Of a DNA stretch of 64,000 nucleotides, positions 8,927 to 19,100 are shown piece by piece. Source of the stretch: Corynebacterium sp. (GTDB lineage Bacteria; Actinomycetota; Actinomycetes; Mycobacteriales; Mycobacteriaceae); assembly GCF_030532195.1 (NCBI RefSeq), contig NZ_JAUNLP010000001.1:1-64000 (forward strand), given 5' to 3'. The first letter of the stretch is position 1, and the number at the start of each line of letters is the position of its first letter. A program made the translations under genes and the position numbers. A model generated the notes under the pieces. It was not told where the DNA came from, did not search any database, and saw nothing but the letters and a program-made list of their open reading frames with translations.

Positions 8927-9884
8927 TCAGTCACCGACCAATCAGGCACGCAAACCGTCGGAGACCACGGCCGGAAAACGCGAGATCCTGCTGGTCCCGC
9001 ACACCGGCCGCAGCGCCAACCTGGAGATGGCAGCCGAGGCCGCGGAGCTGCTGGAAGCTGCGGGCATTAATATCCGCGTGCTGGCTGGCAAGAACCCGGA
9101 GGCGCTGGCCGCGCACCCCACGCTGGGCAAATACCCACGGTATTGGCACTCGCCGCAAGCTGCGTCGGGATGCGAACTTGTCCTTGTCCTCGGCGGTGAC
9201 GGTACCTTCCTGCGCGCCGCTGATATCGCGCACTCGGCGGATCTGCCGGTGCTCGGTATCAACATGGGGCACGTGGGCTTTTTGGCCGAGTGGGAGCAGG
9301 AGTCCATGACCGAGGCGATTAGCCGCGTCATCGAGCGCTCCTGGCGAGTCGAAGATCGCATGACCATTCGCGCCACCGTCCGCGACACCACCGGCCGCGT
9401 GATTGGCTCGGGCTGGGCGCTGAACGAAGTCAGCCTGGAAAATATCAACCGCCGCGGCGTACTGGACGTAATCCTGGAGGTCGATGGGCGTCCGGTGAGC
9501 TCGTATGGCTGCGATGGTGTGTTGGTCTCGACACCAACCGGTTCGACCGCCTATGCCTTTTCCGCAGGTGGGCCGGTGCTGTGGCCAGAGCTGGATGCCA
9601 TGCTGGTGGTTCCCAACAACGCCCACGCGCTGTTCTCCCGCCCGCTGGTAATCTCGCCGCATTCGACCATCGCCATTGAGACCAACCACGAAACCACCGA
9701 CGCGGTGGCGGTTCTCGACGGTTTCCGTCCCATCATGATGCCCGCGGGCAGCCGCATTGAAATTAAGCGCGGCGCGCAGCCGGTGCGCTGGGTGCGGCTG
9801 GACAATCAGCCGTTCGCCGATCGTCTGGTGCACAAGTTCCGCTTGCCGACGTCCGGGTGGCGCGGCCCCGCCGGAGCAGAGTAG
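8919..9884 (+). CDS. nadK: NAD kinase
   Basis: A 321-aa ATP/polyphosphate-dependent NAD kinase that makes NADP from NAD in the cytoplasm. The diagnostic GGDGT (92-96) and NMGHVGFLAEW are present, as is the NAD-site block DGVLVSTPTGSTAYAFSAGGP. ATG 8919 lies inside the end of tlyA, with GAGGAGGG about ten bases upstream. A longer in-frame extension would run far into tlyA and is rejected. The tlyA-nadK-recN order is the actinobacterial standard. Confidence 0.93.
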   Translation: MTNQSPTNQARKPSETTAGKREILLVPHTGRSANLEMAAEAAELLEAAGINIRVLAGKNPEALAAHPTLGKYPRYWHSPQAASGCELVLVLGGDGTFLRAADIAHSADLPVLGINMGHVGFLAEWEQESMTEAISRVIERSWRVEDRMTIRATVRDTTGRVIGSGWALNEVSLENINRRGVLDVILEVDGRPVSSYGCDGVLVSTPTGSTAYAFSAGGPVLWPELDAMLVVPNNAHALFSRPLVISPHSTIAIETNHETTDAVAVLDGFRPIMMPAGSRIEIKRGAQPVRWVRLDNQPFADRLVHKFRLPTSGWRGPAGAE

Positions 9885-9916
9885 ACCAATCAAGGGAAGG
9901 ACTGATTGCACGCGCT

Positions 9917-11656
9917 ATGCTCACTGAGATTTCCATCCGCGACCTCGGCGTTATCCCGGACGCGACGCTTGAATTCAGCCCTGGTCTGACCGTTCTCACC
10001 GGTGAAACGGGTGCGGGTAAGACCATGGTGGTCACCAGCTTAAAACTCCTGTGTGGTGCGCGTGCTGATGCCGGTCGCGTGCGCACCGGCGCAGACAAAG
10101 CCCTGGTGGAAGGCCGCGTGTCCACCGAACACCTCTCGGCAGATGAGTCCGCCACCATCGATGCGGTGGTCACAGAACTCGGCGGCGAGCGCGATGAGAA
10201 CGACGAGTACCTGCTCGCACGTCAGGTCTCTGCAAAGGGACGCTCACGGGCGTGGGTTGGCGGCCGCAGCGCCTCGGCGGCAGCGCTGGCCGATGTCTCC
10301 ACCAGGATTATCGCTATCCACGGTCAAAATGATCAGCTGCGCCTGCAAAGCGCCGACCAGCAGCGCGCGGCCATCGACCGCATGGATTTTAAGACCATCG
10401 CGCCGATTCTGGATACCTACCGCACGCAGCGCAAACGCTGGCGCGAGCTGGTCAAAGAACTGGAGGAGAAGACCTCCAAGCGCCGCGAGCTGGCTATGCG
10501 CGCCGATCAGCTCAGCTTCGCCATCGAAGAAATCGATACCGTCTCACCGGAGCCTGATGAGGACCAGGAGCTGGCCTCGCAAATCCGCCGCATGCAGGAC
10601 CTTGACGGTCTGCGCGATGCCGCAGCCGCGGCGCTGGCCGCCATCGATGGTGCTGCCGCCGTGGATGCCACAGCCATGGACGCGGCAGCCGACAATAGCG
10701 GTGCCGCCGAACTCCTCGGCGCCGCCGCGACCGAACTTGCCGCCGCCAATGATGACGAACTCACCGAGTTCTCTAACCAGCTCAATGACTTAACCAGCCA
10801 GCTCTCCGAAATCTCCGCTGGCCTCGGCGCGTTTCTCTCCGGCCTGCCGGAGGAAACTGAGTCGCTGGATAAACTCATGCAGCGCCAGGTGGAGATCAAG
10901 AACCTTACTCGCAAGTACGCCCCGGACATCGCCGGGGTCCTGGCCTGGCGGGATAAGGCGGAACGCAAGCTGGCTACGCTGGATGTCTCCGGCGAAGCGC
11001 TGGACAAACTCACCGCGGAGATCAAAACCGCGGAGAAAAAGCTCAGCACCACCGCACGCAAGCTCTCCAAGGCGCGTGCCGCAGCCGCAAAACACCTGGA
11101 ACAGGCCGTGACCAAGGAGCTGAAAGGCCTGGCCATGCCGCACACCTCGCTGGTGGTGGAGATCACCAAGGCCGATACCTTTGGCCCGGCTGGCCTGGAC
11201 AATATTGAATTCAAGCTCCGCGCCCATGAGGGAGCCGAGCCGCGCCCGCTGGCCTCGTCCGCATCCGGCGGTGAGCTCTCCCGCATCATGCTGGCTCTGG
11301 AAGTTGTCCTTGCCGAAGGACAGGCCGGGCACACGATGGTCTTCGATGAGGTCGATGCCGGTGTAGGTGGACGCGCGGCCGTGGAAATTGGCAAGCGCCT
11401 AAAGCAGTTGGCGGCGAATAACCAGGTGATCGTCGTCACGCACCTTCCACAAGTGGCGGCGTTTGCGGATACTCACTTGGTGGTCAGCAAGGATGCGCGC
11501 TCTGGGGCGGTGTCGTCGAAGGTGACCAGTCTTAGCGATGACCAGCGGATTGAGGAGCTCGCGCGGATGATGGCGGGGTTGGATGATTCGGACTCGGGAC
11601 GCGCGCACGCTCAGGATCTTCTTGCGCAGGCTCGGCGCGCCTTCGCGGCCAAGTAA
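9917..11656 (+). CDS. recN: DNA repair protein RecN
   Basis: A 579-aa SMC-like ATPase of double-strand break repair. Walker A GETGAGKT (29-36) is at the N-terminus. A long coiled-coil arm covers about 160-370. The C-terminal ATPase half has SASGGELSRIMLALEVVL (signature) and FDEVDAGVGGRAA (Walker B with D-loop), followed by VTHLPQVAAFAD. ATG 9917 is 16 bases after GGAAGG, rather far; no better ATG, GTG or TTG in frame lies nearer. An unusual initiator nearby cannot be excluded. Confidence 0.93.
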   Translation: MLTEISIRDLGVIPDATLEFSPGLTVLTGETGAGKTMVVTSLKLLCGARADAGRVRTGADKALVEGRVSTEHLSADESATIDAVVTELGGERDENDEYLLARQVSAKGRSRAWVGGRSASAAALADVSTRIIAIHGQNDQLRLQSADQQRAAIDRMDFKTIAPILDTYRTQRKRWRELVKELEEKTSKRRELAMRADQLSFAIEEIDTVSPEPDEDQELASQIRRMQDLDGLRDAAAAALAAIDGAAAVDATAMDAAADNSGAAELLGAAATELAAANDDELTEFSNQLNDLTSQLSEISAGLGAFLSGLPEETESLDKLMQRQVEIKNLTRKYAPDIAGVLAWRDKAERKLATLDVSGEALDKLTAEIKTAEKKLSTTARKLSKARAAAAKHLEQAVTKELKGLAMPHTSLVVEITKADTFGPAGLDNIEFKLRAHEGAEPRPLASSASGGELSRIMLALEVVLAEGQAGHTMVFDEVDAGVGGRAAVEIGKRLKQLAANNQVIVVTHLPQVAAFADTHLVVSKDARSGAVSSKVTSLSDDQRIEELARMMAGLDDSDSGRAHAQDLLAQARRAFAAK

Positions 11657-11681
11657 CGGCGGTTGTGTTTGACTAAGTGCC

Positions 11682-12866
11682 ATGAGTCTGTTCTCTCGGA
11701 ACGAAAAAGATCTTCCCGGCATCTCAGGAACCGTGCGTGACGGTTCGCGTCTGGAGCGTACGCTCAAGCGCATGGGCGAGGGCGATATCGTGGTGCTCAA
11801 CGCCCCGGATATCTCCCTGCCGCTCGCACAGCAGCTAATTGACGCCAAGGTCGCCGCAGTGGTGAACACCGGCGCGTTTACCACCGGTTTCGTCCCGAAC
11901 TACGGGCCGCAGATGATGTTCGACGCGGACATTGTTATGGTGCAAAACGTCGGCGACGAGGTCTTTGACAAGGTCAAGGATGGCAAGTCAGGACGACTTG
12001 ACGACGGCAAGCTCTACCACGGTGACCGCCTAGTAGCCGATGGCGACGTGGTGGACCAGACCGAGCTGGAAAATGCCTTTGATGAGGGCCGCACCAGCAT
12101 GGTCGACCGCCTGGAGGCGCTGAGTGGCAACTTGGTGGAGTTCGCCAAGACGGAATCGCCGCTCTACATCGATGGCCTGGGCATTCCCGATGAGACCGAG
12201 CCGCTGTCCGGCCGCAAGGTCGTTGTGGTCAGCCCAGGTGAGGGACATCGCGAGACTCTCGAGGATCTAAAGAACTTCATCCGCGAGTATGAGCCACTGC
12301 TCATTGGTGTCGATGCCGGTGCCGACACGCTGTTCGACCTCAAATACCACCCGGATTACATCATCGGTGATCCGGAGAAGATCGACTCCGAGGCGCTGCG
12401 CAGCGCCGGCTGCGTCATCCTGCCTGCCGACCCGGACGGCCACGCCGTCGGCCTCGAGCGCATCCAGGACCTCGGCATCGGCGCCATGACGTTCCCGGCG
12501 CTGTCCGATTCCGCCACCGACCTGGCACTCGTCTTCGCCGCGCATCACAACGCCGACATGGTTGTCTCCGTCGGCGCGCCGCAGAACATTGACTCCGTCT
12601 ACCACGACACCGATCAGACGGGGCTGCCGTCTGCGCTACTGTCGCGGTTGAAGGTCGGCGAGAAGCTTGTCGACGGGCGCATGGTCGCCGACCTCTACCA
12701 GGTCAATAGCCGTGGTTTCGGTGTGGCCTGGGCGATTCTGGCCATTTTCGTGGCGATTGCCGTGATCTTCGCTATTGCCGGTACCTCCGGTGATGGTTCT
12801 GTCAGTGAGAATCTTATTGATACCTGGAACTCCATTGCTCTGTGGTTCCAGGGACTGTTTAAGTAA
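11682..12866 (+). CDS. steA: SteA, cell-separation protein
   Basis: A 394-aa orthologue of M. tuberculosis Rv1697 and C. glutamicum SteA. In C. glutamicum SteA and SteB act in the septal peptidoglycan-hydrolase (RipC-FtsEX) cell separation pathway. The large N-terminal part is cytoplasmic and resembles thiamine pyrophosphokinase-type folds (LIGVDAGADTLFDLKYHPDYIIGDPEKID, cut here at LIGVDAGADTLFDLKYHPDY). One membrane helix, AWAILAIFVAIAVIFAIAG, is near the C-terminus (about 353-371). It lies 25 bases after recN and 21 bases before steB, so the pair is co-transcribed. Confidence 0.85.
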   Translation: MSLFSRNEKDLPGISGTVRDGSRLERTLKRMGEGDIVVLNAPDISLPLAQQLIDAKVAAVVNTGAFTTGFVPNYGPQMMFDADIVMVQNVGDEVFDKVKDGKSGRLDDGKLYHGDRLVADGDVVDQTELENAFDEGRTSMVDRLEALSGNLVEFAKTESPLYIDGLGIPDETEPLSGRKVVVVSPGEGHRETLEDLKNFIREYEPLLIGVDAGADTLFDLKYHPDYIIGDPEKIDSEALRSAGCVILPADPDGHAVGLERIQDLGIGAMTFPALSDSATDLALVFAAHHNADMVVSVGAPQNIDSVYHDTDQTGLPSALLSRLKVGEKLVDGRMVADLYQVNSRGFGVAWAILAIFVAIAVIFAIAGTSGDGSVSENLIDTWNSIALWFQGLFK

Positions 12867-12887
12867 TTTTTCTAGGGAGTACGAGCG

Positions 12888-13886
12888 ATGGGGAAGAAGC
12901 GCAGGAGCGGAAAGTTTACGGCCGGTGTGACGGGCGCTGCCCTCGGTGTGGCGGCTGGTGCCGCGCTGGGTGCGTATGTGCTCAACCCCGCTGGTGCCGG
13001 CATTGATTTTGGCACTGGTGCAGCCTCCGAACGCGACGCGGCGGTTGCACGTGCCGACGCCCAGCAAGCGCGTGCCGATGAAGCCAACCGCATCATCGAG
13101 CCCATCGTCGGTGAGATCGTCAAAGACACCCTGAAGGATGTGCCCGTTCTTGTTATCGCCACTCCCGATGCCACGGAGAAGCAGCTGGATGGTGTCTCCG
13201 ATACGTTGCGCGCTGCCGGTGCTCCGGATGCGGGTGTGCTGAAGCTGACCGATAAGTTCCTCTCCTCTGCCGGTGCCGATGAGCTGAAGGACACCGTCGC
13301 GACTTCTCTGCCCGCCAATGTGGAGCTGGACCCCGAGCGTCGCGAGCCGGGCCACCAGGCTGGCCAGGCGATGGCTCCGGTGCTAGAGCTGGACAAGAAT
13401 GGGGGAGAGCAGGCCAGCGCTGCTGACCGAAAGCTGCTGTTGGAAGCCCTCAAGGGCGGGGGATTCATTGACTATGCCGAGGGGACGCTGCGCCCTGCTG
13501 CCCGCATTGTAATTGTTGGTAATCACGGCACTGTATCGCAGGCTGCGATTGATAAGGGTGAGGACCCGGCATTCGGTGCTGGCCTGGTTGCGGATCTGGC
13601 AGTGGCGCTTGCTGAGGGCTTTGGCTCTGGTGAGGATGCGGCTGGTCATGTTGTTGTGGGGACTGATGTTGCTGGGGCACCGGAGGGGGATGATGCCGCT
13701 GGTGACGATGCTATGGATTCGTCGCCTAATCAGACCGGGGGTGCTGCAAAGAATTGGCTGTTCGGTGTGCTTGAGGAGCGTGGAGATTCTGCCGCTGCGG
13801 TCAAGCGTGTGGGGGTAGTTTCGGACTCGGCGGGGCAGGTTGAGGTTGTAAACGTCATCGCGGATGGCACGCAGCTGTATATATAA
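12888..13886 (+). CDS. steB: SteB/MctB-family envelope protein
   Basis: A 332-aa partner of SteA and homologue of M. tuberculosis Rv1698 (MctB, reported in copper efflux). In C. glutamicum the equivalent protein, SteB, works with SteA in cell separation. A short basic start (GKKRRSGKF) and a hydrophobic stretch of about 20 residues form an uncleaved signal anchor. A heptad-like helix then follows (ERDAAVARADAQQARADEAN), and the rest should face outward. GGGAGT lies before ATG 12888. This is the last backbone gene before the large insertion; its 3' end runs into a TATATAACTATATATA tract. Confidence 0.82.
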   Translation: MGKKRRSGKFTAGVTGAALGVAAGAALGAYVLNPAGAGIDFGTGAASERDAAVARADAQQARADEANRIIEPIVGEIVKDTLKDVPVLVIATPDATEKQLDGVSDTLRAAGAPDAGVLKLTDKFLSSAGADELKDTVATSLPANVELDPERREPGHQAGQAMAPVLELDKNGGEQASAADRKLLLEALKGGGFIDYAEGTLRPAARIVIVGNHGTVSQAAIDKGEDPAFGAGLVADLAVALAEGFGSGEDAAGHVVVGTDVAGAPEGDDAAGDDAMDSSPNQTGGAAKNWLFGVLEERGDSAAAVKRVGVVSDSAGQVEVVNVIADGTQLYI

Positions 13887-14482
13887 CTATATATAATGGA
13901 ACATTAATTCGATCATCCTAATACTGTGGCGGGGGGCAATTTGAAAACTATAAGTGGCTTTTCTAGTTGTACTACCCGGAATCGTGATGAAAATATTAAA
14001 TGCGGGCTTAAGGAGATTGAAGTCTGGTCAGCCATCAGGACTAAAACTAAAAGTCTGCCACATTTGTTTATTTTTAAAGCCCCGAGGTGAGGGCGTTGAC
14101 ACACAACCTGGGAGGGGGAGAGAGAGAGCTTCTATGCAGTCGATTGAGATGTAATTGTACGGCGTAGTCAATTTGTCCCGAAAAGGCAATATATTACAAA
14201 GCTTCTATAAAAGCGAACGCCATTCTTGTTGTATATTAGTGGTTCACGAAATATTCGATAAACCAATATTGATCAGACAATTCATCCATTGCTAACGGTA
14301 AAGCACCATTGACTTATCCCTAATGCGCAGTCTTTCAAGACAAGTTCAGAATTCCGAGTAAAAATTAATAATAGCCAAGAATCGGTGAGAAGTTGTTGTT
14401 ATGGCACTTGGAGTGGAAGTATGTAGTAAACTAATCTAATGTATTCCATATGTAGATTTATCTGAAAAATGATATCGGATTG
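13887..14482. other. AT-rich junction at the left end of the accessory island
   Basis: About 600 bases with a sharp drop in GC compared with steB. It opens with TATATAACTATATATAATGG. A frame from 13908 to 14090 (60 codons, no ATG; GTG within) has protein-like composition and may be the end of a decayed gene. A purine run GGGAGGGGGAGAGAGAGAG lies at 14110-14128. I see no transposase, inverted terminal repeat or tRNA. It is probably the scar or edge of the insertion plus the promoter region of the kinase gene. Confidence 0.4.
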
Positions 14483-15694
14483 ATGTCAATAAAAGAGGAG
14501 CGGGCTTTAGGAATGGCTAATTTTTCTGTTAAGAACGATAGACTGATTTATGGTTCTGATGAAGTTTATGGTGAAGAAGGAATTTATCCATTTTACAGGT
14601 ATCGTTTTGATAACACACCTATCAGTAATAGTGGGGCCAACGGGATAGTCTTCTTAGCTGAGCATTCAATACTGAAAATTAGGGTTGCGGTGAAAATTTG
14701 GAAAAGTATTACTAAAATTGATTTTGAGAAAGCTGTTCTGGAGGCTAGAAAAAACGCGAATCGTGATTTAGCAGGAGTTGTAGCATTAGCTTATGATGCA
14801 GGCCATATTTTCCAACCTGTTAATAGTTTTTATTCGATTATGGAAGTCGCAGAAAATGGTTGGACATTAAAAGAATGGTTGATGAAGCGCAATAAAAAAT
14901 ATGATGCTCTATGTCGGAGTGATAATTCGCGAAAACGAGACATTACATTTATGACTGCCCCCATTGCCCAATCATTATATGTGGCGTCAAATGTTTTATT
15001 ATCAATTTCTGAACTTCATAGAAGAGACGTTATTCATGGCGATTTACATGGCGGAAATCTTATTATTGCGATTGATGATACTATAATGCCGGAAAAATTA
15101 TCTGACGGCATGGGGTTGCCAATTGGAAATTTGAAGATAGGAGAAGTCACAATTATTGACATTGGCACAAGTGAAGCAGTGGGGACCAATAAGATCATCG
15201 GTACTAACCGTGATATACAGAAAACCTTAGATTTAATCCGCAAGATTTTAAAGCCAGTATTCGACTATTTGGGTTGTGGGTTTCGGTCAATTATTAAGGT
15301 TGATTTGCCCAAAAACATAGCTGATAGTAGTGCATGTTCACTGGATGGTAATAAGATTGAGCTCAGACAGTTAACGGGCGATTTACTACGATTGGTTGTG
15401 TTTTTAAATTTAATATTAGGAAATATTTTTAGCAGAGGTGCACGTAATGTTGATTTCGAATTGGATCAAGAGGACTTGCGTGACCTGCACTCCACTATAA
15501 ATAAATCATCAGGTTTTTATTTATTTGATGGTATTTATGAGGCTCATGTGTCTGCATTGCGCGATTTGCATGTCGAAAAGCCTGGTGCATTGATTGACTG
15601 GTGTAAGCTATGGAATGCCTTATGTAATCGTAATAAAATGCTTGATAAATATAGGTTGATTGAGATAAAAGGCGGTTTCGAGTTTCAGATTTAA
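14483..15694 (+). CDS. Orphan protein-kinase-like protein
   Basis: A 403-aa protein with a recognisable kinase fold and strongly AT-rich codons, quite unlike its neighbours. The glycine-rich loop is NSGANGIVFLA, the ATP lysine is Lys71 in VAVKIW, the catalytic loop is VIHGDLHGGN (Asp187, Asn192), and the metal-binding Asp226 is in IIDIGTS, so DFG reads DIG. HGDLHGGN resembles aminoglycoside-phosphotransferase and lipid-type kinases more than classic Ser/Thr kinases (HRDLKPEN). The C-terminal 150 residues are not recognised. No membrane segment is visible. ATG 14483 was chosen; ATG 14513 is an alternative. It is horizontally acquired, next to a restriction-modification gene. A defence or signalling role is possible but unproven. 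Confidence 0.7.
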   Translation: MSIKEERALGMANFSVKNDRLIYGSDEVYGEEGIYPFYRYRFDNTPISNSGANGIVFLAEHSILKIRVAVKIWKSITKIDFEKAVLEARKNANRDLAGVVALAYDAGHIFQPVNSFYSIMEVAENGWTLKEWLMKRNKKYDALCRSDNSRKRDITFMTAPIAQSLYVASNVLLSISELHRRDVIHGDLHGGNLIIAIDDTIMPEKLSDGMGLPIGNLKIGEVTIIDIGTSEAVGTNKIIGTNRDIQKTLDLIRKILKPVFDYLGCGFRSIIKVDLPKNIADSSACSLDGNKIELRQLTGDLLRLVVFLNLILGNIFSRGARNVDFELDQEDLRDLHSTINKSSGFYLFDGIYEAHVSALRDLHVEKPGALIDWCKLWNALCNRNKMLDKYRLIEIKGGFEFQI

Positions 15695-16125
15695 GACAGA
15701 ATTTAGTATTCGTTGAGTTTTTGGAATAGTGTGACGCCTAATGTAATTGCAGTAGAGGGAATAACATGCTGTAACCGCTAAGTTCTTGTAGTAATTATTT
15801 GTAATTCTTGATGACCGTTGTTTCGAGCTGTCTCGTCTAAAAGGATGCTATTGCCTTTTAGTGAGTGTTTGCCTAAATTAACGGACCAACGTATTATTTT
15901 CGGTGCCTCCTGGATGTCCAATTACTGCAACGTGAAAATTTTGCTGAATTTGCGGGTGCTGATTTGTTCGGTGGCCGAGTGCGGAGGTGCGCGTTTTATA
16001 TGTCTCGCGTCGCTTAAAACATATGGACCTTTTGTAGGTTAGAAGGGTTGGTAGTAAGACTGATTGCTTGAACGCGCTGAATGTTATGACATGTACAGCA
16101 GCTTTCATAGGGCATAATATCCACT
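15695..16125. other. Intergenic region between kinase and ISP genes
   Basis: About 430 bases, AT-rich. Short open frames exist on both strands (for example 15818-16042 plus), but none has a good start, ribosome site or recognisable product. Some blocks look like worn coding sequence. The ISP start ATG 16126 has no Shine-Dalgarno, and CATAAT lies 7-12 bases before it, so the ISP mRNA may start close to the ATG. Confidence 0.35.
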
Positions 16126-19100
16126 ATGTCCAAGTTTTCAGAGGTCCTTGAGCAGCTACGTGAGAATCAGCCGAAGGCAAAGTACGGCATCGCTTTCGAG
16201 AAGCTCATGGTCAACTATTTCCGTACTGATCCAACTCTGAAAGCTCAGTTCGACGAGGTCTATCGTTGGTCCGACTGGAAATACAACGGGGGAGCACCCG
16301 ACACCGGCATCGACCTAGTAGCACGTCGCATTGACGACGGTTCGTGGGTGGCAATCCAGTGCAAGTTCTATATGCCTACCACCCGTCTTGCAAAAGCCGA
16401 CCTAGATTCATTTTTTGAAGCCTCTGGTCGCGCCTTCAACACTGAATCTGGCCCTGAACACTTTGCCAGTCGCATCATCATCTCCACGACTGACCACTGG
16501 TCCTCGCATGCAGAAGAAGCTCTAGCAAACCAGCTAATTCCTACCAGTCGTATTGGTACGGCAGCGATTTCTGAATCTCCAATCAACTGGGATGTCTCAT
16601 TCCCCGGCTCCGAGATCCAAATCAATCTCTCCCAGCGCGAGACCTTCGAGCCTCGTCCGCATCAGCAGGCGGCCATTGATGGTGCCATGGCGGGTTTTGC
16701 TGCACACGACCGCGGCAAGCTCATCATGGCCTGCGGCACAGGCAAGACTTTTACCGCTCTTCGTCTTGCAGAGCGGGTTGCTGAAGAAAACGGTGGTAAA
16801 GCCCGCGTCCTTTTCCTCGTGCCATCAATCTCGTTGCTGTCGCAAACCCTTAAAGAATGGACAGCACAGGGACGCCTCGACATGCGTACCTTCGCAGTTT
16901 GCTCGGACTCAAAGGTCTCCCGTAAGGCTGAAGACATCGCGCCCTATGACCTAGAAGTCCCGGTCTCAACTAACGGCACCGAAATCGCCAAGCGATTTGA
17001 ATCAGGCAAACGAGCCAAAGGCCTGCACATTGTCTTTTCCACCTACCAGTCACTTCCGGCAGTGCACGAGGCTCAAGCTCAAGGACTCGACGACTTCGAC
17101 CTAGTCATCTGCGACGAGGCGCACCGTACCACTGGTATTACCCTCGCCGGGGAAGATTCCAGCAGCTTTGTGCGCATCCACGATGCCGACTACATCAAGG
17201 CCACGAAGCGTCTTTACATGACGGCTACTCCGCGCTTGTATGACGATTCCGTCAAGGGCAAGGCACAGGAACACTCAGCCGAGCTCGCTTCTATGGATGA
17301 CGAGGCCATTTACGGCCCAGAATTCTACCGTCTCGGATTCGGCGAGGCCGTAGAGAAGGGGCTCCTCACCGACTACAAGGTTCTCGTCATGACCGTCGAC
17401 GAGTCCGTAGCCGCCGATGCCATGGCTCGCAGCGAGAACAATCAGATCGACCTCACCCTTGCGTCCGCAATGATTGGCGCATGGAATGGTCTGGCGAAAC
17501 GCTCTGGCTCTCTGCAAGGCCACAAGGGCGGCTTCGACAAAGACGCTGCACCCATGCAACGAGCCGTCGCATTCGCTCGCGACATCAAGACATCAAAGAC
17601 TATTGCGGATTCCTTCCCGCAGCTGATTAACATGCACCGAGAGTTGCTGGAAGAAAAAGCAATTCTCAATGATGTTTCACTACACAACGTGGACGTGTCC
17701 ATCTCCGCGCAGCATGTCGACGGCAGCATGAACGCTCTCGAGCGCGGCACCAAGCTTTCATGGTTGGAGTCGCCAGCAGTAGAGCAGCACACTCGTGTGC
17801 TCACTAATGCTCGTTGTCTGTCCGAAGGTGTCGATGTTCCGGCACTCGATGCCGTCATCTTCTTCAACCCCCGCAACTCCATGGTGGACGTGGTCCAGTC
17901 CGTTGGTCGAGTCATGCGTAAGTCCGAAGGCAAGGATTACGGCTACATCATCTTGCCGGTCGCAGTCGCTCCGGACGTTTCTCCATCGCAGGCGCTCAAT
18001 GACAACAAGCGTTTCAAAGTTGTCTGGCAGATCTTGAACGCACTGCGCGCGCATGATGACCGGTTCAACGCCAAGGTCAACTCCATTGCACTGAACGGCA
18101 CGAATCCCGCCGAAGAATTGTCGATAGACGTCGACCACATCGGTAACGAAAAATCCGAAGCCGCTGATGCTGACACCACCGATGAGCAGACTTCTCCCAC
18201 AGAAGCAATTAACGATGCCGAAGCCGATTCGGCGAAGAGTCCGCAGCCACTGGCTGATAACACTGAGGTAATTCAGCAGCTCGCACTGTTCTCCTTGGAA
18301 GAGTGGCAGGAAGCCATCTACACCAAGCTCGTTGACAAGGTCGGCACCCGCACATACTGGGAAGATTGGGCCGACGACGTCGCTACCATCGCCCAGAACC
18401 AAATCATCCGCATCAAGGCGCTTGTCGACGGCGCGGATGCCAACCTTCGCGGCGAATTCGATGACTTTGTTGAGGGCCTCCGCAACAACCTGAATGAAGG
18501 CATCACAGAAGACGATGCCATCTCGATGCTCTCGCAGCACTTGATTACCGCGCCGGTGTTCAATGCTCTTTTTGAGAATCACGACTTCATCCAACACAAT
18601 CCCGTGGCACAGGTAATGGAGAAGATGGTTTCCGCACTGTCTGAAGCCAACCTCGACACAGAGACCGAATCCTTGGAGAAGTTCTACGAGTCTGTCCGGA
18701 TTCGTGCTTCTGAGGTGAGCTCAGCTTCCGGTAAGCAGCAGGTAATTAAGGAGCTCTATGAGCGCTTCTTCCAAAAGGCATTCAAGAAGCAGGCAGAGTC
18801 CCTCGGCATCGTCTATACGCCAGTAGAGATTGTCGACTTCATCCTCCGTGCCGCCGATGATGTCTCCCGCAAGCACTTTGGCAAGGGGCTTACCGACGAA
18901 GGCGTGTGCATCCTCGATCCTTTCGCCGGCACCTCCACGTTTACCGTGCGCCTATTGCAGTCCGGAATTATCAAGCCGGAGGATCTCGCCCGCAAATACG
19001 CCAGCGAGCTCTTTGCCACTGAGATTATGCTGCTGGCCTACTACGTCTCCGCTGTCAACATTGAGACAACCTTCAACGCACTGCGCGAGGAAGCAGCTCT

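Noticed and set aside
15818..16042. Short frame between kinase and ISP genes
   Set aside because: TTG start, no Shine-Dalgarno, no similarity I can see; frames on all strands are short and equally plausible.
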